This document shows, piece after piece, positions 21,301 through 33,300 of a stretch of DNA of 36,614 nucleotides. The stretch is from Nemertoderma westbladi (Eukaryota; Xenacoelomorpha; Nemertodermatida; Nemertodermatidae): the NCBI GenBank assembly GCA_032718475.1, contig JAUCBJ010002147.1:1-36614 (forward strand), in the 5' to 3' direction. The translations under genes were made by a program, and so were the position numbers. Positions within the stretch are counted from its first letter, which is position 1, and every line of letters starts with the position of its first letter. The notes beneath the pieces are model-generated. The model was not told where the DNA came from, did no database searches, and saw only the letters and a list, made by a program, of their open reading frames with translations.

Positions 21301-24300
21301 ATATCTGGGAGTACAGACTCAGACACTTTTACTTCTATAAAGTTATCAGGCAATACCCTGTCATTATTGAGGAGCTTTTCAAAGTGGGCCTTCCAACCAT
21401 TGAGGCGATCAGCTGGTGATTCAGCCTTAACCTTGGTGGTTGGTTGGCTTTTTCGACCAGCAAGCAAGTTGATCGATTTCCATGCCTGGGATGATTGCCT
21501 GCTGTCGTCAGCATCATTGATGGCATCAACCTGTTGGTTTATTAGCTCCTGTAAATTAACAGAGTACTGCCTGTTCAGGGACCTAGAGAAAACTTAAGGA
21601 CCTTACTACAGTATTATAATCAGAAAACCAATTAATAATGAATTTTATAATTTGATGGTTCAAAAAACATTTTTTTGTATTTTAACATATTTAGGTTTTA
21701 TTTATTCCGTTATTCTTTGTTTCGCTAGCTAATCCTTTAGTTAACAGTAGATTAGAACACGTTCGTGGGGCCTTCGCGCAGCACGAGACTGCATACGTTA
21801 ACGTACCAAGTTTGGTTTAATTTCATCAATCTCGCCCCACAGTAATGACCGTTATTACTCCACTTTGCAGCTCAACGGATAACTCTAATGATGGACGATA
21901 TCAACATTGGCCATGAAGGTTCCAGCTGTACTAACGCTGCTCTGAACATTTACGAAGGCCTGGGTATAACGAATACTAGTAGCACCCTCGTCAGACAGTA
22001 TTGCGACGGTAGACACTTGCCTATTCCGTACACCGCTACCAGTATGTCCGTAACAGTTCAGCTACTCCTCAGTCCCCGTGGCTATCACTACCAACGTACT
22101 GGTCCATATGGCCATTCCATGTATCAGCCTGACATAGGCCCTCATTTCGACCGCTCGGGAAATTCTTTCGGATTTAGTTTAAGATACACCGTATCTGATT
22201 CAGGTTCGTTAAATAACAATTTATTATATAAATAGCTTATAATTTTTATATTATTTCTGTTATAGTTAGTGTTGTCTTTCAACCTTGTCAGTTACTGTAT
22301 AATTCGGCTCCGACTAACATTTTTTCGTTAATAGAAAAATACAATATGTAGTTCCGTAGATATACAGGATGTAGGCCTACTAACAGTAGGCCTACATCGG
22401 TACAGCCGGTACAACCTGCTAGACCAACAATTACTTTCATTTTAATCTGTATACCAGCTGGCCTAACAGTAGACAGGTAGACTTACGTTGTTGCTACGCT
22501 ATCGAAACAACCAGTGGTGGTTATAGGCCGGGTCTGGGATGCTTTTTCTAATTTTCTAATTTCTAATTTTCTTTCTGTTTCAGCATGCGGTGGTAGCTAC
22601 AACATCAGTAGAGGTTTTATAGCCTCGCCAAATTACCCGGATAATTTCGGTACTACAGAGGAATGTGAGTGGAGGTTTGAAGGCACGCCTGGATCTACTA
22701 TCATCTTCCATGTGCTGTAAGTCAATCAATCAATCAATCAATATATATCAAATTAATCCTTCTTTATTAAATGAAATTGTATTGCATTCACTCCAACACT
22801 ATAAGCTGTAGTTATGCAGTGAGTAATTATGAAAAATGATGGTAAGGTGTCAGGGAAGGGGGAGGGAAGAACATGGAAGTTTGCTAATAGCAGAGCTAGT
22901 AGTCCACTCTTTAATAGTAAACACAGCAGTGAGATAGTATCTGTGTTAATAATAGTAAACACAGTACTGAGATAGTATCTGTGTTAATAATAGTAAACAC
23001 AGCAGTGAGATAGTATCTGTGTTAATAATAGTAAGCACAGTACTGAGATAGTATCTGTGTTAATAATAGTAAGCACAGTACTGAGATAGTATCTGTGTTA
23101 ATAATAGTAAACACAGCAGTGAGATAGTATCTGTGTTAATAATAGTAAGCACAGTACTGAGATAGTATCTGTGTTAATAATAGTAAGCACAGTACTGAGA
23201 TAGTATCTGTGTTAATAATAGTAAACACAGCAGTGAGATAGTATCTGTGTTAATAATAGTAAGCACAGTACTGAGATAGTATCTGTGTTAATAATAGTAA
23301 ACACAGCAGTGAGATAGTATCTGTGTTAATAATAGTAAGCACAGTACTGAGATAGTATCTGTGTTAATAATAGTAAACACAGCAGTGAGATAGTATCTGT
23401 GTTAATAATAGTAAGCACAGTACTGAGATAGTATCTGTGTTAATAATAGTAAGCACAGTACTGAGATAGTATCTGTGTTAATAATAGTAAACACAGCAGT
23501 GAGATAGTATCTGTGTTAATAATAGTAAGCACAGTACTGAGATAGTATCTGTGTTAATAATAGTAAGCACAGTACTGAGATAGTATCTGTGTTAATAATA
23601 GTAAATACAGCAGTGAGATAGTAGGCCTACCGGGTTACATAAAGAACATAATATTTTTATGAGTGAAATACCCTTAATAAGTATCTGACGTATAAGATAT
23701 CAATCGATTATGTCTGGCTGTGGGGCAAGCGATGAAGGGTTAACTTAATTACACCGCATGTTTCAACCTCCGAAATCTCAATAAGACAATTTCTTTATTT
23801 TATCTTTACATTAGGGATGCGGATATGCCGGTGGGCAACACAGAACCGAATTGTGGACTTGGTTATTTGCGTATTTCTCACGCCCATAACCCGGCGGTGA
23901 AGTGGTGCCAACCCGGTGATGGTATGAAATATCGCGAGTACGAGGTCACGATTAAAGAGCGGGAGGGTCATGTTAATCTGCGGTTCTATTGGGACCACCA
24001 AACTACAAGCCAAGGGTTTAGGTTACAGTTCAGAACAGGTACGTAAGATGGCGTAAGTTGATGAGAGTTCAGAACGAGTATCCTACCTTTCGGTTGCTAT
24101 GTTACTAGGTTGGTCTTCGTAGAAGTAGAAGGTAGACTTACTGTACCTACAGTCTGGAGGTTAGTGTGTGTTTTCTTATACATATTATCTTTCATCTTCT
24201 TGTTTCTATTCTTATATTCTATGTTTAATATAATTTTAATTTACTTTCAGTTTATGGAGGCACTATACATAGTAATTCCAGCTACCTCGCGTCCCCTGGA

Positions 24301-27300
24301 CACCCTGGTGAGTACCAAAACCACTTGCACGTTGATTGGACCATTTCCGTTACCCCGGGTTACAACATCCGTATAGAGTTTCTGAGTTTTTCATTGGAAG
24401 ACAGCCGCCGTTGCAGATATGATTACCTTTCGGTGAGTGCAGTGCATTAGTTTACGAAACACACATATAAGTGAACTTTAAAAAGGGTGGATCACAACCG
24501 GGTTGCCGCAGCTGCCATCGATTTCATGGAGTGTATGGGTGTGCAGTGCCCGGCGTGTCCGGTTGCCTTTTTAAAGAGTTTGGATGTGTGCGTGTGGGGG
24601 GGGGGGGTTGGAGCCCGTTATTCACCTCTACCGCTTCCATCATGACAGGAATATATACCGGTAATTTATATAACAGTCAGGCAGTTTAATGTTTAATTAT
24701 TACGACATATTATAAGCATCTTATTTACTGTGTTTCCTATTTATTGTCTTTATATAGTTTGATGATGGGGATGGTATGGAACCAAATAGATTATGTGGTA
24801 ATGAAATCCCGGCCCCATATATGTCTTCTGGTAATCGCGTTCGAGTTGTTTTCAGCACGGATGGTTATATTAAACAAACCGGATTTCTATTAAAATGGAC
24901 CCAAGTACCAACCTCGACACCCACTGTGGTCCCTGGACAACCAGGTAATATTAGTTGTACTATATTTGTGTTATTTTTGGTAAGTAGTTGTTCACATTAA
25001 AGTGTTGCATTACCATATAAAGTGCTGTCTCATTCTCTAAGATGGCATGGCACCAGTTCCTGTGTAAATGATTAAGCCAATAGTGGTTACTTAATTAATA
25101 AGTTAATTTGACCATTGAAACAATTATATTACAAAGAATAATGCATGGTAACAAATAAATTAAATTTAACAACCGTTATGGAATATACAGTAACTCTTAC
25201 CTTATTCCCATAGCCCCCTGCAACTCAACTTTGACAGCGGGATATTTACCACAAAACTTAACTTCCACGAACTTTCCGGATTTGTATCCTGGCAACGAGA
25301 ACTGTACTTGGACTTTGATAGCCAATCAAACCCACCATACGGTTTCCTTAGTGATACGTTCATCATATATAGCTTCCCAAACAGACAACTGTCTGCAGGA
25401 TTATTTACTGGTAGAAGGTGAGAACATTTATAATATTTATAGTCCAGATAAGTCTTGCGAAGTCCTTCCCTTATCAAGGGGGCCGAGTTCAGTAGACCTG
25501 TCTGTGTCTGGTTAGAGCGTCCATTACTACTACGGCAATAACGGAGTATCGGAAATGCGTAATCATTTCATATTTATTGTAATTCGTCATATTTTCAGTT
25601 GTACATAATTCTTCTTGCTGATGTATTCCACAGAAATCGGAACCAATCAGATCGCCCCACATAAGTTCTGTCGTTTCATAAGTTTTATTTCTATCAATTC
25701 CATTGGCAATGCACTTCGTGTTACCCTGGTTACCAATGGCGACGATCAAGGTGGAATATTCTCGGCGAGTTACAAGCAAAGTAAGTTTGATTACCAAGGT
25801 TACCAATAAGGTAGTAGACGGTATGTTAGTTACGCGTGGTTAATTAATGTTTCTCTCATTAAGTTCTAATGGTGGCAGCCAAAACTGAGGCACATCTCTG
25901 TATAAAAGTCAATTGAACATAAACAGCGGGTAGATACATTATAATTCTATGGGACACTACTGTATATCTCATTACAGCTGAACATACAATAGCGGTGTAT
26001 CCTACTGTAGCCACTTTACAGAACGAAACGAGTTGATTTCAATGAAATTAAACAGGAAACTTGTAACTGCTTTTCTGTCGTCATGGATATTTAACTAACA
26101 TTCCAAATTATTATAAATAATTTGGTACTAGCATCACCAACGAGCAGAATGTATGTAGTCAACTGCAGAATTTTCAATTTTGAAATTTTGTCACTGTAAC
26201 ACAACATGCGGATCAGCGCTGTAAAGCGCTACTTTACACACCAGAATTAAATAAAGATTATTTATTATTAATATATTTTTATCATTCATCCAGATTGCGG
26301 CGGGTTGCTGACCACTCATCCCGGCTACATATATTCGCCCAACTTTCCCAACGCGTACCCCACGGGCGTCGATTGCCATTGGTCGATTCAGCTGCCCGAA
26401 CAGAGTTCCGCTATAAGTGTCACCGTTCACGCGTTCAATACGGGTACCCGTAATACTGGTGGCTGCACCAACGACTACGTTACGGTAGGTTCCTTCCAAT
26501 AGGCAGGCATATAATGTACATTGACCTAAAGTCATGTAAAATAGTGATTAAACGGGATCGGACTTTTCGGGATTTCCGGGATCGGGACCGGGATTATCAC
26601 TCTCGGGATCCCGTTTTTCGGGATCGGGATTGCAATTTTGAATTAAATTCCTTAAAGTTATAATAGGGATATATATGTCGGATTTTAGGTAACACTCACT
26701 TTATCTTACAGTTCTGAAATATTAGTAAGATAAAGTTATATTAATATTATTTTGGTTGAATAAAATCAATATTATATTTCCGTTCTGCTGGAACTATTTA
26801 TCAGATATTCAACAAATTTACTTCAATATTTATACTTCTGATTCCCCCCGACCCCCCGCTAATTATGTTTAAGACTTTCAAATGCTATATGTTTACCAAG
26901 TTTAGTTAAATTTCATAAAAGATTAACTTATAATATTAGCCTTCAAACATTTTCCGACAGACAGACGCCGTTATACAGACAGACAGACCGACATACAGAC
27001 ACCGATATACAGACAGACCGACATACAACTGTTGAAACAAGGGTAGCAGTCCTACTTTTACTTTTTACTGAATCCCAGATTCCCCCTGTGCCTATGGATG
27101 TTCTAATAGACCTACCCACCCCTCTACATGGTAACAGCCCCTCCAGCGTCGACAACATGCATTGTGGTTCCGGCGAAATGGCTTTGAGGAGCTTCATAAG
27201 AAACAGCAGCAGTTTGACCATCGTCTTCCATTCCTCAGCCAACCCAGCCTACACCCCTGGGGAGTCAGTTGGTTTCAATATTTCCTACACAGAGATTTCA

Positions 27301-30300
27301 AGAGGTGAGTTAATTTGATATTGTTGAAGAATGAATTACCAGTAGGCTACACTACATTTTATGGAAAAAAAATATGTTTACAGACATTCCTTGACCTAAT
27401 TCTTACATTGTTATATTTTCTACATCTTATGCTATTTTTATCTATTCAATATAATAAATAGACTTGATACAGAGAACATCCAGCACTTGATACAGATACA
27501 TATGCGGGGGGGGGGGGGCTTTCGACGTAATGACGTAATTATCAGCTGATTACCAGTCTAATCAGTTTAATCATCTTTATTGCGAATCAATATTGACGAA
27601 TATACCCAATATTCCTCCCCAGCTTGTGGTGGACAACTAACGCTCTCCGACCACAATGTATACTTCAATATCAGCAGTCCAACCAATCAGGATGGAATGT
27701 ATGAAGGCGCCGAATGTGATTGGTCGATCTCAGCCCCGCTACACGAACGCATTCATTTGATTTTTAACCAATTAGAATTTGCGACTCCTGGCACGTTAGT
27801 AGTTTTTGAATTTTTACTGTTTGACATAGAGTACAAACTGCACAATAGAATACAGTACATACTTACTGCACGCAGTATACCGGTCACACCATTTGGATGT
27901 ACCGCATGTCCCACCTGCCCATTTTGTCACCAGCCGTGTAATAATCATTGATTCACCATGGATGGAACCTTGTATCACCCGACAGAAACAACGCATCAGC
28001 TTATCTATTAACACTGCAGGAACATTCAACATATAAAATGAATCAATTAACCAATAATTAATAGGATCTCATTCGAATATTTTATAAAGATATACAAATA
28101 TTTACATCATAAAATGCAATAATTATTGATTCGATTTTTAGTTCTGGTTGCCGGGGAGCTAGGAGTTTTATCGAGGTCGATGTTGACCCCCATTCCTTAC
28201 CCGACGACCAGGACTACCCCCCCTCAGGGGTGCGGCGTTTATGTCAGAACATGGGCAGCTCAAGGTCGCTGCCGATATATTCGGTTGGACGAAGTTTGCG
28301 GTTGCGTTACCAAACTGACATGGTATCAGATAATCTCTTTAGCGCTCACTATTCCATAGGTTAGTACAGTAAGTAAGCATATTTATTAAATTACCAGTTG
28401 ACCAATAATTCTATGGCCTATGGACAGGACATACTGCTACTGAGCTACTGTAATATTTTAACGATACATTATGTTTCACCTATGTGTGTGAAGAATACCA
28501 GGTGTTCACTTTTTGGTCGAAATTCCTGTATATTGAAATTTTGAAGAAATTGTAGGCCTATTATTTTTAATTTCTCCTTAAAGTGTTTTATAGCGCATAT
28601 TTACTGTATATCCATAAACTGAACGTATAAACGAATACTGATTCGTTTATTGTTTTGGTTAGATTCAGCCCTTCTGGTTTTTTTTTAGTGAAAACCTGGT
28701 ATCTTCACTTGGGGGTTATCTGCAAAGTGAAATATACCAGCAGAAAGTCTGGATTTTACATGGGCCATATGTTTCTTGGGGCTGCCCCAACATCACATTG
28801 ACTCCAGGTGGACCACAAAGACTTCTATTAAACTATTGACTACTACTTAGCCCTACTACTAAGTAGACCACCTTAGGCTTATACCTACTACTCTACGTGT
28901 ATAGGCCTACTAACCATTACACTGCATTGTACTGCAGTAGGCCGGCCTACAGTACGCAACTCATTACGTAACTTGTTACTTACTGTTATGTTACTGTAAT
29001 ATATTGTACTGGCTGACAACATACTAACTACTAACATACTAACTAGGCTACTTTATAATAACTTAACATAATTGTCTCTCCGTTATTTGAGTTTGTTTAA
29101 CCATTTAGGAGGGGAGGGGGGGGGGGGGGGGAATGGGGGAGGGAGTGTAAATAACAGATGACTACACGGAAAAATAATACATACTTAGGCTGTTGCTCGG
29201 AAATCAACATCACTCGTGATAATCAACATCACACGTGCTAATCAACATCACACGTGCTAATCAACATCACTTGTGCTAATCAACATCACTCGTGATAATC
29301 AACATCACTCGTGATAATCAACATCACTCGTGCTAATCAACATCACTTGTGCTAATCAACATCACACGCGCTAATCAACATCACACGTGCTAATCAACAT
29401 CACTTGTGCTAATCAACATCACTCGTGATAATCAACATCACTCGTGATAATCAACATCACTCGTGCTAATCAACATCACTTGTGCTAATCAACATCACAC
29501 GCGCTAATCAACATCACTCGTGCTAATCAACATCACTCGTGCTAATCAACATCACTCGTGCTAATCAACATCACTTGTGCTAATCAACATCACTTGTGCT
29601 AATCAACATCACTCGTGCTAATCAACATCACTTGTGCTAATCAACATCACTCGTGATAATCAACATCACACGTGCTAATCAACATCACACGTGCTAATCA
29701 ACATCACTTGTGCTAATCAACATCACTCGTGATAATCAACATCACTCGTGATAATCAACATCACTCGTGCTAATCAACATCACTTGTGCTAATCAACATC
29801 ACACGCGCTAATCAACATCACTCGTGCTAATCAACATCACTCGTGCTAATCAACATCACTCGTGCTAATCAACATCACTTGTGCTAATCAACATCACTTG
29901 TGCTAATCAACATCACTCGTGCTAATCAACATCACTTGTGCTAATCAACATCACTCGTGATAATCAACATCACTCGTGATAATCAACATCACTCGTGCTA
30001 ATCAACATCACACGCGCTAATCAACATCACTCGTGCTAATCAACATCACTCGTGCTAATCAACATCACTCGTGCTAATCAACATCACTTGTGCTAATCAA
30101 CATCACTCGTGATAATCAACATCACTCGTGATAATCAACATCATTCGTGATAATCAACATCACTCGTGCTAATCAACATCACTTGTGCTAATCAACATCA
30201 CACGCGCTAATCAACATCACTCGTGCTAATCAACATCACTCGTGATAATCAACATCACTCGTGCTAATCAACATCACTTGTGCTAATCAACATCACACGC

Positions 30301-33300
30301 GCTAATCAACATCACTCGTGCTAATCAACATCACTCGTGATAATCAACATCACTCGTGCTAATCAACATCACTTGTGCTAATCAACATCACACGCGCTAA
30401 TCAACATCACTCGTGCTAATCAACATCACACGCGCTAATCAACATCACTCGTGCTAATCAACATCACTCGTGCTAATCAACATCACTCGTGCTAATCAAC
30501 ATCACTTGTGCTAATCAACATCACTCGTGATAATCAACATCACTCGTGATAATCAACATCACTCGTGATAATCAACATCACTCGTGCTAATCAACATCAC
30601 TTGTGCTAATCAACATCACACGCGCTAATCAACATCACTCGTGCTAATCAACATCACTCGTGATAATCAACATCACTCGTGCTAATCAACATCACTTGTG
30701 CTAATCAACATCACTCGTGATAATCAACATCACTCGTGATAATCAACATCACTCGTGATAATCAACATCACTCGTGCTAATCAACATCACTTGTGCTAAT
30801 CAACATCACACGCGCTAATCAACATCACTCGTGCTAATCAACATCACTCGTGCTAATCAACATCACTCGTGCTAATCAACATCACTTGTGCTAATCAACA
30901 TCACTCGTGATAATCAACATCACTCGTGATAATCAACATCACTCGTGATAATCAACATCACTCGTGCTAATCAACATCACTTGTGCTAATCAACATCACA
31001 CGCGCTAATCAACATCACTCGTGCTAATCAACATCACTCGTGATAATCAACATCACACGCGCTAATCAACATCACTCGTGCTAATCAACATCACTCGTGC
31101 TAATCAACATCACTCGTGCTAATCAACATCACTTGTGCTAATCAACATCACTTGTGCTAATCAACATCACTCGTGCTAATCAACATCACTTGTGCTAATC
31201 AACATCACTTGTGCTAATCAACATCACACGCGCTAATCAACATCACTCGTGCTAATCAACATCACTCGTGCTAATCAACATCACTCGTGCTAATCAACAT
31301 CACTCGTGATAATCAACATCACTCGTGCTAATCAACATCACTCGTGCTAATCAACATCACTCGTGATAATCAACATCACTCGTGCTAATCAACATCACTT
31401 GTGCTAATCAACATCACACGCGCTAATCAACATCACTCGTGCTAATCAACATCACTCGTGCTAATCAACATCACTCGTGCTAATCAACATCACTTGTGCT
31501 AATCAACATCACTTGTGCTAATCAACATCACTCGTGCTAATCAACATCACTTGTGCTAATCAACATCACTCGTGCTAATCAACACCACTAACGCTATAGC
31601 GAGCTATAGCGTTAAAATAAATTATCCTTTGGTACAATATAGTATATGTTAGTTGCTAGTTAGTTAGTATGTTAGTTAGTACAGTACCAAAGTTCCCTTT
31701 GCCTATAGGCCTACTGTATAGTACAGTATAATTCTTCCTTTTCTTGTATTCATGTAAAGTTTTTAAATCAAATATGCAATAAACTATTAGACTAAGGGGA
31801 ACTCGTTGAACACACCTACTTTAATTATACCAATTAATTATTAATATCGATATTATTAAAAGATGAACCATTACAAGATAAATTCTGTCATAACTTTACC
31901 AATGGATGTTTGTTTTCACTTCCCCCTAAGTTTTTTTTGTGTATTGTGAGTTATTTATTTCTATTTTATTATTTTTTATAAATAAACCCAATATTATTTA
32001 ATTTTTTGTATTTTTTTGCAGCACCCTGCGGCGGTGATTACTGGTTAAGTAAAGGCACTATCCAGACACCGGGTTACCCAGCCGTCAGTTACGCAGCCAA
32101 CACCGAGTGCACGTGGATGTTACGCGGTCCTCGCGGCCATTATCTAACTCTGGATGTCCTCGGTATAGATATACGGTCTTCCACTAACTGCACCGACGAT
32201 TATCTAATTATATCCGAACCAGCAGGTTCAGGTACGTTTTTTAATTCACCAAGTAGAAAAGGGCGGGAAATTTAAAACTAGGTTCCGGTACCGATAAGTT
32301 TTATATTAAATTTTCCACGAGACAAAATCGTTATGTATTTTTATAAGAATCGCCAAACTAAATTTTTATATAGTAAATTAATTTAATTTAAGTTTTATTT
32401 TAAGCTAATTACTATTTCAGACTAAACTGACAATGGTAGTGGTACACTAGAATCCATGTAATATAGTTATTATTTTTTTCTAAAATTATCTTTATTTATC
32501 TCAGCTAAAGAAAGATTTTATTTCTATAAAATATATAATAAATGTAATGTACAGTAGCTTTATTTCAAATAAATTTAGTTAACACCGGGTGTAATAATTA
32601 TTATATTACAGAATAATTAATTACAGTATGTGTTATCAACTGCGTTATATTACATTGCAGGTCATACGTTGGGTAGGCTGTGCGGAAACCAACTGCGTTA
32701 TATTTGATTGCAGGTCATACGTTAGGTGGCTGTGCGGAAACCAACTGCGTTATATTCGATTGCAGGTCATACGTTGGGTAGGCTGTGCGGAAACCAACTG
32801 CGTTATATTTGATTGCAGGTCATACGTTAGGTAGGCTGTGCGGAAACCAACTGCGTTATATTCGATTGCAGGTCATACGTTGGGTAGGCTGTGCGGAAAC
32901 CAACTGCGTTATATTTGATTGCAGGTCATACGTTAGGTAGGCTGTGCGGAAACCAACTGCGTTATATTTGATTGCAGGTCATACGTTGGGTAGGCTGTGC
33001 GGAAACCAACTGCGTTATATTTGATTGCAGGTCATACGTTAGGTAGGCTGTGCGGAAACCAACTGCGTTATATTTGATTGCAGGTCATACGTTGGGTAGG
33101 CTGTGCGGAAACCAACTGCGTTATATTTGATTGCAGGTCATACGTTAGGTAGGCTGTGCGGAAACCAACTGCGTTATATTCGATTGCAGGTCATACGTTG
33201 GGTAGGCTGTGCGGAAACCAACTGCGTTATATTTGATTGCAGGTCATAAGTTAGGTAGGCTGTGCGGAAACCAACTGCGTTATATTCGATTGCAGGTCAG

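Larger units (their letters stand above)
26485..27078 (+). other. Intron inside CUB domain F
   Basis: 594 bp. It carries two low-complexity tracts: a degenerate CGGGAT repeat (about 26551-26635) and an ACAGACAG/ACCGACAT microsatellite (about 26953-27026). The rest is AT-rich. Confidence 0.8.
28360..32021 (+). other. Intron between CUB G and CUB H
   Basis: 3.7 kb. The left part (28360-29201) is unique and includes CTA/TAC-rich sequence (28840-29060) and a 16-G run (29116-29131). The 19-bp minisatellite fills 29202-31588, followed by a hairpin-forming palindrome and 400 bp of AT-rich DNA to the acceptor TTTTTTTGCAG. Confidence 0.85.

Noticed and set aside
24471-24689. Open frame through the G-run in the intron of CUB D
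   Set aside because: It begins after a strong donor, includes a 12-G run and has no CUB or other domain pattern.
28126-28359. Alternative open frame beginning with ATG across CUB G exon 2
   Set aside because: It starts in the intron, shows no CUB signature, and does not connect with the upstream exon. The phase-2 frame gives all expected CUB landmarks.
28689-28850. Possible extra or decayed CUB exon after a good acceptor (GGTTTTTTTTAG)
   Set aside because: One frame reads LGGYLQSEIYQQ and then VWILHGPYV, vaguely like a CUB start, but it is not the frame required by the phase-1 donor at 28359. The required frame meets a stop before any good donor, and the cysteines are missing.
29202-31588. 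CRISPR-like appearance of the 19-bp array
   Set aside because: The units are head-to-tail with no spacers, and the context is a eukaryotic intron. It is a minisatellite.
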